From NCBI GenBank assembly GCA_964019165.1, contig OZ025274.1, positions 3,745,428 through 3,809,427 of the forward strand: a stretch of 64,000 nt of DNA. The letters are read 5' to 3'. Source of the DNA: Mastigias papua. Lineage: Eukaryota; Cnidaria; Scyphozoa; Rhizostomeae; Mastigiidae. The notes under the pieces were generated by a model. The model saw nothing but the letters and a program-made list of their open reading frames with translations. It did not search any database and was not told where the DNA came from. Positions 1-11,263 of the stretch are shown piece by piece. A program made the translations under genes and the position numbers. The number at the start of each line of letters is the position of its first letter. Positions within the stretch are counted from its first letter, which is position 1.

Positions 1-780
1 TCAATAGGACACGTAGTATTTCTTGCGTAAACACTGTTCGCTGTGTACTCCATGGTATAGCTAACTTGGCATTGATAACATTCTTAGATGCGACTTCTTT
101 GGAGTAGAATTCATGCATGATCACAGTATGGGTTTCATGTTTCTCTATCTATACCTTAAGATCAAGTATGGGCATCTTGCCATCCCCATGGTTAGAAGGA
201 AAGTCCACTTCTAATTGTATGGATTAGTGAATATCACTTCCAATATCTTGTATCAGTAACATTGTTCGTTTGTCTGCACTTATTGCTCGGTCTTCACAGA
301 TGGCATTTTTGTTTAGATAAAGTTTCTTATTTTTATACCTCACTCCCGGTGGAGTGGCATTTTGAGGTCTCTCAACTTGGTTCTAAACTCTCTGTCCCAC
401 CACAACATAAATATTTGTGCCAGTGTCCCCGTAAGATGAAGTCCTATAGGTCCCCTTTGCGTTATAACTTTTGTTTCATTTCTTGCATTTTCAGAAATGG
501 AATCTACTTTTAGTGTAAAATCAAAGGAACACAGCATTTTTGGTTTATTTCCACTTCTAGGTCCACTGTATGAAGGAGATTTACCCTTGAAAATTATTGT
601 GAAAATGCAACTTTTTATGCAAACCATGAAATTTCATCCACAAGGTTATTTTATAACAAAGTGTTTTCATAGCTCAATTAGCATATTTGAGTTGTTTGAT
701 TGGAAATCATCATCATCTGTAGAAATAACACAAATAGATATCATGAGGAGTGACTCCCGTAAGTTGTGATAAATGATCAC
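1..780. other. no recognised gene
   Basis: Only short open frames with no recognisable motif occur on either strand. The sequence is AT-rich and looks like ordinary intergenic or intronic DNA to the left of duplication copy A. Confidence 0.4.
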
Positions 781-787
781 ACAGCGC

Positions 788-1290
788 ATACTCTTCGGTG
801 CCTAATTGCCAGGGGATCAGAATAAGCGGGGAGGCTGGAGTTTTCTAGAAAATTCAGTAGGCGAGACTTGGGCTTAGCGGGGGATAGGATTCGTGCACTC
901 ACCGTGAATACATGAATTTAAAAAATTGTTCTAAGCTGGTTCATTTTCTCTATTAAGCACCAAAATTCCCTAGCAATTATGGCTTCAATATTCCTGTGCA
1001 ACAAGTAACAAATAACGAAAATCAGTTTGAAGCAATACCAATAGGACAATTGTTTTCCTTTGAAAACGAAAACAAAAGTAGCAGTCTGTTTAGCTCAATT
1101 TTGCAACAGTCAGTTGAGAAAATTGATAAAACAAACGGTTCTTGCTAAGAAGAATTACTCTTGTTTCAGCTACTGTAAACACTTTGTCCTCCAAAGTTAA
1201 TTGCCGGGGGGTCTCAATAAGTGCTGGGGGAGTTGGAAAAATTTCAAAAACTAATCAGCGGGGGGACGGTTATTAGGAGTCATGGAGTAG
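788..1290. repeat. degenerate inverted-repeat element at left edge of copy A
   Basis: The left end (TACTCTTCGGTGCCTAAT) and the reverse complement of the right end (TACTCCATGACTCCTAAT) are alike. The interior carries G-rich stretches around 'ataagcgggg' and 'tctcaataagtgctggggg', which resemble the element at 59901-60278. Copy B begins with the same right-end sequence, so the duplication starts at or inside this repeat. Class unknown. Confidence 0.35.
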
Positions 1291-1407
1291 TGCAAGAGCA
1301 ATACAATTGAAATTGTCGACGTAGGACCCCTAGAAACATTCGGTCCAGTACATTCTACACCGCCAAACCAATATTTTACTGAGTGCTCCTTTCACCTGGG
1401 CTGCACT

Positions 1408-1776
1408 GTCACGGCAGCCAGTGATTTATTTGGAACTCATATATTGAACAAAACAACCTCGATCCAGTCGCTTTTTGAGAACAGTGATTGCAAGCTTCAG
1501 ACACATGACAAATATAGCAACGAGAAGCTTCCTTGATCCTACGTACCCTGCAAACCAGTGCAATGTCCGTGTGCTGAAATCCTGTTGTCAGTTCCGAAAT
1601 GGATGAAATTCTGTTGTCAGTTCCAGGAAGTCAAATATTCAGCTTTTTCCAGGTTACAAGTTGTTCAAAGTTGTGTCCTCAAGCAAACAATGTCGGCTAA
1701 GAAATTACATTCAGCACTAGCACTGACCCTAGCCGCTAACCCTGCCTTAATCCTCTCACAGCAGTTGCGTTTCTAA
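1408..1776 (+). pseudogene. degenerate duplicate of the Cys-containing open frame in copy B
   Basis: This aligns with 30250-30766 of copy B. The open frame is broken here: a TGA near 1534 replaces an open codon in B, and a block of about 80 bases present in B is absent. The 72-residue frame at 1558-1776 ends early by frameshift relative to B. No family is recognised, and the conserved sequence may simply be duplicated non-coding DNA. Confidence 0.3.
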
Positions 1777-2571
1777 AAGGGGCCACGAGGGGCCATGGAC
1801 TCCCCAGACATTTTTCTGGCCCCTGCTTTGGCCCCCACTTTTTGAAGACTATCTTCTAGGATAAGATGCTATATGTATTTTTTTCATGTATGATTTGAAA
1901 TATGAATCCGCAAGGGTCCATTTTGTTTTTAACCAAGAGGCCCAAACTGGCTCTCGGTCGGCCTAGATAAAGCATACTTCTTTGCATGTGATTCTATGTT
2001 CTTTAAATGCAAGATTAAGTGCATTTTCCAACTATCTGGTAAACCAAAAACTTCAAAATTTTCCTCCTCGCTGTCAACGATCATGGCGGCTCACGGAAAC
2101 ACTACTCCGAGCAATCATATGATTAACATCATTACAATCATAGGTCTGTGGGTCATGGCTTTCAGACATGCTTTATAGACAGCATGCATTTCTAGTTTTT
2201 CTTTATCAATCTTTTATAAGTAAGGTGAATTTCTTTTTCTTGACAGAATTAGATTGGCACCAGCTATTATTGGTATCCGACTCCTGTAGCCTTTCACTTT
2301 GTGTTTCAGGGGCCTAGATTGTAATGTGGGAAAAGTCATAAGAAAACATGATATTATTCCATAGATACATATGAACAATTGGATCAGGCTGTTATTTTAT
2401 GAAGCAAAAAGAGGCCATATACCAATGCTAGGTTTGCCCCTTCTTGACCCCCCCTCCAGATTTTGCTGGCTAGAATCGTCCCTGTTTCACAGCTATATTG
2501 CCTGTCTTATGATCTGCATTAGAGCTATACACGCCCTTTAATTCTAGCGATGTCGAGCATTGTCGAACGGA

Positions 2572-3044
2572 GGGTGGCCAACCTCTCTCGACTTCCACTC
2601 GACTTTTTATTTTCCTGTCCTCTGCGCATACGTAGACTCCGAATGTCTGTGCATAAAGTTGAGCTTAGAGTCGAGTACCTGGCCAAACGCTCTCCTACAA
2701 CATTCGACAACACCTCAAACAATACAAGTGTCAATCACTTCCTCTCGACAATTTTGACTTTCATCAAATTTGACTCGACAACGCTCGACAACGCTCGACA
2801 ATGCTCGGCATCATCAAACGCTCTCAACATTTCACTCAGGAAACGTGTGGAGCTTTGTCGAGTGAGAACAGGGACGCCTACGCTGGGGGGGCAGGGGGGC
2901 AGCTGCCCCTCCTACCCTTTCCAAGGATTTAATTATTTTAGTGCAAAAGTGTTTATAATATACCCTCAATAAGAACCTTGCCGCCCCCTGCCCTCGGTGC
3001 GGGCAGGCGTGCCTGAGTGAGAAGTCGAGAGCGTTTGGCCAGGG
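2572..3044. repeat. inverted-repeat (MITE-like) element rich in TCGAC motifs
   Basis: The left end (GGTGGCCAACCTCTCTCGAC) is an imperfect inverted copy of the right end (the complement of GTCGAGAGCGTTTGGCCAGG). A second, nested copy of the end sequence lies at 2680-2699, and short tandem CGACAACGCT units occur near 2775-2805. The block is absent from the aligned position in copy B. Superfamily unknown. Confidence 0.5.
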
Positions 3045-3264
3045 CTTTAGACTCATGCCCTCAGGAATTCCTAGTTGCGCAATTACGCAAATATTATTGC
3101 ATATTTGTGATGTACCCAACGAGTGCTTTCACTTAGCGTTCATATTATATGAACTTTCCAGCTTGCGTATTCCTTACGTCCACCAAAGCATTCGTCAACG
3201 CGCCGCGTCTAACCAGCAAGTTAAATCGTCACTGCTGCACAGTAGATGGGCCCAGACGTGGAAA

Positions 3265-3990
3265 TAGGGAACAATCAAGTTATTCAATTAACAAAATAAG
3301 CTTTATCAGATTGATAAAGTTTTGGCACAGATTAACCCAAATGGATGAAGAATGCCTTGCTAATAAAGCTTTGAGGACAACAGAAAACTCTTTAGGAGAA
3401 TTAACTTGCTGGTATGCTACAGTTAAAACCCTTCTAAAACTGATAGGCTTTACAGATTTATGGAAGCACCCATCCCGATATTGTACAAATAGGGTTCATG
3501 CACTTTTTAAAGAGAAACTCAATCTCTTCTTCCAACAGTTTTGGAAACATGAACTCTGTAATGCTGACAGGACAGTATCCGAAATAAAAAACTGCGATCC
3601 TATAAGTTATTTAAGGATGAGTTTAAGATGGAACCATATGCAACAAGTCGAATGACTTTCAACCTAAAACAGGTTTTATCCAAATTCCGATGCAGTGACC
3701 ACAACTTATGTATGGAGATGGGGAGACACTAAGGTTTGCCAGTCGAAGAAAGACTGTGTACCATGTGCCCAAACAATTGTATAGAAGATGAGACCCATTT
3801 CCTCATAGAGTAAACAGCATATCAGGAACTTAGAGCACCCCTCATAAGATTGGCCAACAAAGAGTCACTCCCTGCTGATTTGCAATTTATCCAGCTTGTG
3901 AGAAATAGGAGCGAGCCACTGATATATGCCTAAGCCAAATGTTTGAAAGAGGCATTAAAGTCACGAAACGAAAACAGCCTATAATGACCT
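3265..3990 (+). pseudogene. 3'-terminal fragment of a LINE reverse-transcriptase ORF
   Basis: The plus frame from about 3265 to 3653 reads FWHRLTQMDEECLANKA, then NSLGELTCWYATVKTLL, GFTDLWKHPSRYCT and LKEKL/FWKHEL-like stretches. A second piece after a stop carries a cysteine cluster (CVPCAQ) and a degraded IEDETHFLI-like stretch. This order (FWHRL block, zinc-finger-like Cys cluster, then D/EDEIHFL) is seen at the C-terminus of LINE ORF2-type proteins in marine invertebrates. Stops after 3653 and at about 3782 show it is dead. It is absent from copy B, so it arrived after the duplication. Confidence 0.5.
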
Positions 3991-4168
3991 TGCTGCCCCC
4001 AGATTTTATTGCTTCTGTTTGTTTTGTTTTCTGTAACTCTCGTTGGTTAATTGATGTTATACTTAGCGATCCATATAATTTTGCTTGTGTTATGTTCATG
4101 TTCACGTCATTGTAGTGCTGCCATACTTCATATTGAGGTAGTGCATTTTGCATTAATAAAAATAATAA

Positions 4169-4451
4169 GGGAGCGGTCATTATTTATGACCGGGGTGGGT
4201 AGCGAAGATAAAATTGTGGAGTAACTGAAAAAATAAGCTGTGTTAGGTGGGGTAGAAGAAATTGTTTTGACCACAGTGGTAACGTAAAAACATATACTAC
4301 ATTTACACGCATAAATACACCCTTGTTTTACTCTTTTCCTTCGGGGGGTAAAGAGAATTTGACTTAAGCAGATGGTGGGGTAAAATTTGTTTCAGGGCAA
4401 ATAACACTCCCTCTTCAGTCCCCACCCCGGCAATAAATAATGACTGCTCCC
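4169..4451. mobile_element. Harbinger-like MITE with TAA target duplication
   Basis: The terminal inverted repeats begin GGGAGCGGTCATTATTTA on the left and, reverse-complemented, GGGAGCAGTCATTATTTA on the right. TAA flanks both ends (4166-4168 and 4452-4454). GG-starting TIRs with a TWA target duplication are the PIF/Harbinger signature. The 283-bp interior has no coding potential. It shares its end motif with the elements at 4861-5987 and 32340-32442. Confidence 0.75.
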
Positions 4452-4860
4452 TAAAAATAATGTTGCAAGAGACAATGTGGCAAATTTCCGATTTAGTAAA
4501 GAAAAAACTAAGACTGTAACATACGTAGAACCAATTTTATTACATGATAAAGTTTCGGGATTCGAGAAAATTTTCTACTTTCACACTGACCGCGTTTTGC
4601 AACAAGAAATAACTATCACACTTTTAAGAGCTTATGTATTCGACATATACACACCTAAGATTCACATATCAAAGTATATGGTTCTTTGAAAAATTCCGAC
4701 TATGGTCTAGTTGTTGTGAATGCTTTACACTTCACTAGTTCTGTACTTGTCTAAGCAAGAGGTTTCTACTTATATTTTACAACACAAGAGATGTTCCTCA
4801 TAAATCGGCAGTACAGTCAATTGTAGGATGATTTTCAACAGAAAAATGAAACAAATCTTA

Positions 4861-5987
4861 GGGAGTGGTCATTTTTAATCCTGGGTACCAGGGCGGAGGA
4901 TTTTTGACAGGGGTATGAAACTTTTTGCACTCATTTGGTAAGGTTATGGAACTTTCAAGGAACATTATTATGGGGTACGAAACTATTTTGTTTTGAAAAA
5001 ATATATGTAAAGTCATTAATCAACATCTAAAGGAAAAGCAACAGCATATAAGACTTAGTACACAGCGTACACTCAGAACAAGTTTTCAAACACTGTTGAT
5101 TTTTGTTTATAAAGAATGCTGCAAGTAAGGTTTGTTTGCAGTCATTAATGTCTCTCAGCAGCTTGAGTTGCTTTTTTCATGGTTGTCGTTTGATTTCAAT
5201 AAATTTTGTTCCATCCTCTCAACCACTTGTTCTGCTTGTAAAAGGCTCCCATCAAAATCTAAAGACACTATTTTCTAACAGCAATTTCAAGTGCAACTTT
5301 GGCAATAGCTTGTCAAGACCATCTTCAACCATATCATGCTTTTCAATAGTGAAACTGAAGTCAGACTTGCTAAATGTATGTATGTTTTGGAATGGGGTAC
5401 CAAACCTTTTCACGTAAATATGGTGGGGTGTGAAAAATTTTTCAATACTCAAGATGGGGTATGAAATTTATTTTGATTATGTGAAACTATCCCCCACCCT
5501 GGTACCCAGGATTAAAAATGACCACTCCATTAGATGAAAGATATAGGAGAAACTACAATGAAAGTAAACTTAAAGAAGGAGCAAAATTCTCGAGGGACTT
5601 ACAAAATAAATTCATACAGACATATATCTTATCAAATTATAGCACTAGGAATATGAAGAACCTGTACGTACAGAAACTAAATGTAGAACATACCAACACA
5701 GCCCATTAGAGGTGCCGAGGTCATTGCACGATTTAACAAAGTTGGACTCTCACTTTTTGAGCTAGAAGGCACTAGTAACCTTCCCCAAATTACTTTTGCA
5801 AAAAACCATGGAAGACCAGCACTTATATACCTCACATTTTAGTTGTTAATTTTCCATTACTACTTCGTTTTATAAGGCAGCTCAATTTTCTTCAGGCAGT
5901 ATTAAAATATACTTTATTTAGTTTGTAACTATAACTGAATGAATATTTTGGATAAGCAATTACCCAGGATTAAAAATGACCACTCCC
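4861..5987. mobile_element. composite Harbinger-like MITE with two right ends
   Basis: The outer ends are perfect inverted repeats starting GGGAGTGGTCATTTTTAATC, flanked by TTA at 4858-4860 and 5988-5990. The aligned site in copy B (32281-32300) reads straight through a single TTA, so B is the empty site. A second copy of the right end lies inside, at about 5490-5527, followed again by TTA. The element is therefore a ~667-bp MITE plus about 460 bp of other DNA ending in another right end. The extra segment has a 63-codon frame (5518-5709) of no recognised family. Confidence 0.8.
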
Positions 5988-6788
5988 TTAGCAACTTTCC
6001 CGCAGTTTGAGCAATGCTTCCTTTCGAATTCCACCCCATAAGATCCAAAATCTACTGTATCAAATGCTGAGAATATCATCTAATCCTATAGCAGGTACTA
6101 GAAAGACATTGACCAAGAACAAAACATTACGGCAAGGGTAAAACGTAGTTCAAGCTCAAATATATTTCGCTTAGTTACGGGGAGATTGTTCGATAAATTG
6201 TTGTTGTCGCTTGGGGGATTTACTGTTCTCCTTGCTATGGAAACGATGTATTTTCTAGATATTCCCAATGCATATGTTTCTAAACTAAAGGAAGATTTAT
6301 GTAGTGTTTCCAATATGAAGCCTTCATTCGTATTCTACGGCATCTCCAAAAATGTGTCGCATTATATTAAAAAGACCATTATATCATACAAATATACTAA
6401 CTTGGATGTAATCAAGTTACGAAATACTTTTAAAATACAAATAAAGTTATGATATAAGAGTTTTGAATTGAGACAAACCTGCTTCCAAAGTTTCGAGGTC
6501 TGGGCCCAAAGTATGCTACCTAACCCTCCGCCCTTCATAACTAGCTATCTGTGCTTTATAGAAACGCGGACGCTAACAATCCGGGCCGTTGAAATTGGAC
6601 ACAAACTACATATCACTTTAACGCACGCATTGCGTACGTTGAGAATGTGTAATAACATTCGCGGCATTGCATATATGAGAGAAATTATAACGAAAAACAC
6701 TCAACGATTTGCGTACTAAACCTTTACGACTCAGCAGTGCCTAAAGCAGGAAGTGTGATCATGTCGCAGTAGAAAAGGTGATTCTTGT

Positions 6789-7354
6789 ATACCGTGAAAG
6801 CCCTATTAAGCCCCCCTTTAAAGCAAAAGCTGCAAATAAGCCCCCCTCTCTATCAATCCCCCTTCTGAAGCCAAAGAAAGAAAGTACTAACACAGAATAG
6901 GGATCCCTATTCTGTGGTACTAACTGGAGCTTCAAAATATGCGCACTGAATGGGTCTCCTGGCGGATCTGATGATGAATCATGTGCATTAAGTATAGTCA
7001 ATGTAAAGATTTACTTGAGCGCCTTACAAGTCTTCAGGATACTGATGTTGATCCTTTTAAAGAAATCCTAGAAGACGAAGTTTCTTTAGAAAATGTCCCA
7101 GAATTAACAATGGACCCAGATAATTCTGATGAAGGTGAGGATGTTGTAATTGACTAAGTGTGTACAAAACTAAACATCTGCTAGCAAAGTTTTTGTTTAA
7201 AAAATCTTGCAATGAAAGTGAACAAGAACAGTTTAATAAATGTTTGCTTCGTGTTTATAATAAGCCCCCTCTCTAATTAGCCCCTATCTATTAAGCCCCC
7301 CTCTGTGACTGCAAAAAATAAATAAGTTCAGGGGCTTATTAGAGCTTTTACGGT
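6789..7354. mobile_element. TIR element with C-terminal transposase-like remnant
   Basis: The ends are inverted repeats: ATACCGTGAAAGCCCTATTA on the left, and ATACCGTAAAAGCTCTAATA as the reverse complement of the right. Inside, 6985-7158 on the plus strand reads an acidic tail including LLERLTSLQDTDVDPF and MDPDNSDEGEDVVID before a stop. This would suit the C-terminus of a Tc1/pogo-type transposase. Copy B lacks the element at the aligned position (33258-33270). The exact target duplication is unclear because B differs by a few bases there. Confidence 0.5.
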
Positions 7355-7538
7355 ATATCCCGTTAATGGAGACACCATGTAGTTGAACCAAATGCAATCT
7401 GGCACTGATCCTAACCTTGCGCTCCACGACCCTGTCCCACGAGAAAATACACAAGTGTAGAGCTGGTAGCACGCAATTCAATGGTCCGGATTGTTAACAT
7501 TCGCCCTAGAAATTTAATGAACAATTATAAGTGATTAC

Positions 7539-7587
7539 CTTGGAGGCTGCAGAACAGAGCAATAACGAACAACAATTTGAAAACCAT
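7539..7587 (-). CDS. signal-peptide-encoding first exon (copy A)
   Basis: Starting at the ATG at 7587, the minus strand encodes MVFKLLFVIALFCSLQ followed by a phase-1 GTAATC donor. This is a hydrophobic secretory leader. The duplicate at 33450-33501 preserves start, hydrophobic core, length and donor, with a few conservative changes. Downstream sequence in copy A is frameshifted relative to B and interrupted by the element at 6789-7354, so copy A is probably non-functional. The mature protein is unknown. Confidence 0.45.
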
Positions 7588-8421
7588 TATGAGACGATCG
7601 TTACTTCCCAGTGCATGCAACACGTCGGCCGGCCTTGTAGTAAATACCTTACATGCAAACCCCAACTGTCTTCCTTAGGCTAATCAACAGAGCATATATT
7701 GTTGCAAGGAAACTGAAGCCAATGACAATTAACTTCCATCTATTGTGTATGGATTGTTTCCGGGCTCAATTCCTTATAAGTCTCCATTCAATGTATTGAG
7801 ATTCCGTTTATTGGCTAAAGGTATTCATTTCCGGTCCTTGTTTCTTGTACAAGATGACTCTCAGCGCATTGCAGATTTTACCAGAAAATACCTTAGAAAA
7901 TTTGACAAAAAAAAGGATAGATGAAAGCACACAAAGCTGTAATTGGAAAAGCTATTGGACCATCTCTGTCCTGGGTATGACATTAAACTACATCCGGTTG
8001 TGGAGTTTTGACGTGGGGTAATGAGGTTACCCTTCGTCACAATTACCTCCAGGTCACCCTTTGGCAAGGTGTAGCACCTGTCAGCCTACTCTGAGACCTT
8101 GAAATACCAGGTTGATGTCTGGCGGGGTTTAGTCTATTAGAAGCTGCTGGGAGCAGGACAGCAATTTTCATGGAGGGCTAAAAAGGTGCAACCTTTCTAA
8201 TGGTCTTCATGACTAGATGTTTGGCGTAAGTACAGTCTAACTGGAAATATACAGCAGAGATCACTTGCCTAGTTAGTTGGCACTGCGGACAAAGAAAGAA
8301 CCTTGGGGTAAGTACTTTGTCTTCTACTTAGCCCCTGACCACTCCCCATGCTAATGACAAGGAAAGCATCTCTTCATGCCACAACGGTCGTCGCGGGGAC
8401 AAACAAGGACCGCGTTGTCAA

Positions 8422-9399
8422 GTGGGTGACCAGGCTTGCAATGATAAGTTTGCTACTGGAAAGCAGTTAAGGAGAAAATTTAGAATAGATATTTTGAATG
8501 TGCAGAGGATGAAAGAGCTTGGAAAGTTAAACACGGTATGTAGCGAAATGGACCGAAACAACATTGACATTCGTGAAATATGTGAAACTAATTGGACAAA
8601 GGCAGCTTTCGGACCCATGATAACAAGCTAATTATATTCGCTGGGAAAGATGAAGGAGATGGCTTCAATCATGGTATAGCAGCAATTTTATCTAAGAAAA
8701 CAAGTACCTCACTATTAGGATACAGTCCAATTTCAGACAGACTACTTAAAATTTGACTTCAAGGAAAACTTTACAATGTAAGGATTGCTCAGTGTTATGC
8801 TCGACAAGTGCTGCAAGTGATGATGAAATGGAACAGTTTTATAACTCGCTGCAAGATACATTGGATAGTGTTCCTAACAGAGACGTGAAAATAATAATGG
8901 ATGATTTTAACGCTAAGGTGCGAAAACTGAAAACAGCAAACCTAACTGTGGGAAATTTGGTTTAGGCGATCAAAATGAAAGAGGTGCCAATTTCCTAGTG
9001 TTCTGCCAATCAAATAACCTAATCATTGCTAGTACACTTCTTGAACATCATCCCCGTCATCTTTATACATGGATTTCTCCGGATAACAAAACATGGAACC
9101 AAATTGGCTATATATTATTATATATAATAATAAATCAGAAATGGAAAAATGCTCTAAAGAATGCCAAAGCACGACCAGGTGCCGATTGTAATACTGATCA
9201 TCAACTCTTGGTAGTCGACATGCAAGTCAGGCTCAAGAAATTGAGGAAAGTCATCACCCCTGTAAGACTGGATTATACATCTTTTGCTAATGAATACAAT
9301 GTCAGAATATCCAACTCATTTGAACCTCTTTTGGAGCTTGATGAAGAAAATTCACCAATGAAATATGGCAAGAAGGCAAAGATACCATCCTACGTGTAG
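8422..9399 (+). pseudogene. LINE APE-type endonuclease domain
   Basis: Broken plus-strand frames follow the usual order of an apurinic-endonuclease-like domain: LNVQRMKELGKL and IREICETNWT (the catalytic-Glu block), a YAPT-like stretch (LCSTSAASDDEMEQFYNSLQ), KIIMDDFNAKV in place of the usual GDFNAKVG, then WISPDNKTWNQIGYIL and a final GADCNTDHQLLV (catalytic SDH/TDH block). Stops at about 8629, 8963 and 9397 and frame changes show decay. It normally nicks target DNA for target-primed reverse transcription. Confidence 0.75.
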
Positions 9400-10080
9400 C
9401 TAAAAGCATTTTTCCGAAAAACAAGAGAACCCAGAATAGATTAATTTCTAAAGAAACACTGGAAGAAGTTGAAAAACGTAGCCAATTAAGAGCAAAGGGT
9501 ACTAAAACTGAGTTTGAAAGGACTCTATACGCAGTGCAGAATGCCAAAGTTAAGAAACTGATGAGAAAAGATAAGGAAAAATTTATTAATGAGAAATGCC
9601 AACACATTGAAGAGAAACCCACCACAAACTCTCTATAGGATTTGTATCAAGGTGTGAAAGCATGACAAGGAAACTCAATCCTAGAACTGATACAGTGAAA
9701 GCTGATGATGGAACCTTACTTTGTGAAAGTGATGAAGTGAAGCAAAGGTGGAAACAATACTGTTGTAAACTTTACAAGAAAAATGAAACTAGCTTTGAAA
9801 GAGCACTAACAAGCAGTTACGATAACATATAGTGTAACCAGCACCACTCCATTCTGAAGTTAAACAGGCTATCAGTGAGCTAAAGAATAACGTAAGTCCT
9901 GGAATAGATTAAGTGGCTGCAGAGTTAATAAAAAATGGTGGAAACCAATTGATCACTTTCTTTCATAAATTATGTATTGCAATTTGGATGAAAAAGTAAT
10001 GGTCAGTTGACTGGGTTAACTCAATATTCATCCCAATACCAAAGAAAGGAGATGTCTTGCAGTGCAACAATAATAGAACC

Positions 10081-10784
10081 TGGAAAGTATGTTGGTACTA
10101 CAGAACTTCACTATAGCACGAAAAAGCGGCAACATTTTTTAGACATACTGAAAGCTTTTTTCGTCCGACACTCGTCAGAGTATGACACGCCGGATAACGA
10201 CCGAAAGGTGAACCGAAGAATATAGCCAGATGCGGATGCACGTGATATGATGAATAATGCGTCTATTTGGCCCTGTGATTGGCCAATTAGCACCTATTCA
10301 CCATTGTTTACTTGAAGAGTCCAAGTGAGAAAACGAACTCTTTTTGTTTATACAAGACTGGGTTTTGAGTCTTAATGTAAACTGATTCCAAAACACCTAA
10401 ATGAAAGGACGATCTTGCTTGCCCAATGATCCGAAAATTATCGTTTGTATATGTTTTGGCGCATTCTGGATTTGTAATAAGATGTTGTCCTATGGCCGAA
10501 TCACTTTTCATTTTAGAATTAGAGTTTTTACACATACGAGGTGGCTGTTCTCTTGTTGTAGTGTTTTTCGTCCTGATGCTCGTGGGTACATGTTGCTTTA
10601 TTTTGTCTGCTAGCCTCTGCGTAGTGCGCCCTACGTACCGAGCTGCACATCGGCACGAAAATTCGTAAACTACACAACTTTTTTGAGTGGTAGGAACACT
10701 ATCTTTTTCAGCAGATGGTATCATGACTCTAATATTATAAACCGCAATTGGCTTCACAGCATAGAAACAAGGTATAATGGCTTT
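10081..10784 (-). mobile_element. 5'-truncated Penelope-like element (GIY-YIG endonuclease end)
   Basis: The 704-bp insertion reads on the minus strand. Its coding part (10784 down to the TAA at 10308-10310) contains SAEKDSVPTTQKSCVVYEFSC, an ARYVGRTTQRLADKIKQH block typical of the GIY-YIG nuclease of Penelope-like elements, then SAIGQHLI and FHLGVLESVYIKTQNPVL with the conserved glutamate. The RT domain is absent, as expected for 5' truncation. The frame is intact over this stretch, so the insertion is fairly young. The 3' non-coding part (10081-10307) holds a hammerhead ribozyme motif. Confidence 0.8.
10144..10184 (-). ncRNA. type I hammerhead ribozyme motif in Penelope-like element
   Basis: On the minus strand the order is: stem I strand CATACT; core CTGACGA; a short stem II (GTGTCGGAC, closed by only two good pairs); GAA; a three-pair A-U stem III around AGC; the cleavage-site base C; and the other stem I strand AGTATG. 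Stem I is a perfect six-pair helix, and the catalytic core matches CUGANGA...GAA...H. Hammerheads with minimal stem III are known in the terminal repeats of Penelope-like elements. The weak stem II may reduce activity. Confidence 0.72.
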
Positions 10785-11263
10785 AATAATAGAACCATTG
10801 CTCTGATTAGTCACTGTAGCAAAATATTACTTAAAATTATATCAAATATAATTAAACCTCAAATGGACGTAGAAATTAATGCGACACAAGCTGATTATAG
10901 ATCTGGAACTCGAACAAGGAGCCAAATCCTCAATTTGAAATTAATCATTGAAAAGAACAGAGAATTCGGTAATGATATCTTCCTGTGCTTTATTGATTAT
11001 AGCAAAACCTTTGACATGGTTTTACAAAAAATTATTTGGATGACATTGAAAAGAATGGGCTTCTCGTTACACATCATTGATCTTATTAAATCTTTGTATA
11101 GCAAGCAAAAGGCAGCAGTGAGAACAACACATGGTCTAACAGATTGGTTTGATATTCAGCAAGGAGTACGCCAAGGCTGCATTCTCCCTCCTCACTTATT
11201 CAACATATATTCTGAGCAGATAATGAGAAATGCACTTGAAGATTTCACAGGAGGCGTAAAGCT

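Larger units (their letters stand above)
10069..10796. repeat. 12-bp target-site duplication around the Penelope-like insertion
   Basis: AATAATAGAACC occurs at 10069-10080 and again at 10785-10796, directly flanking 10081-10784. Joining the outer sequence restores the LINE coding stretch CNNNRTIALISHCSKIL, which confirms this as an insertion into the LINE. Confidence 0.85.
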
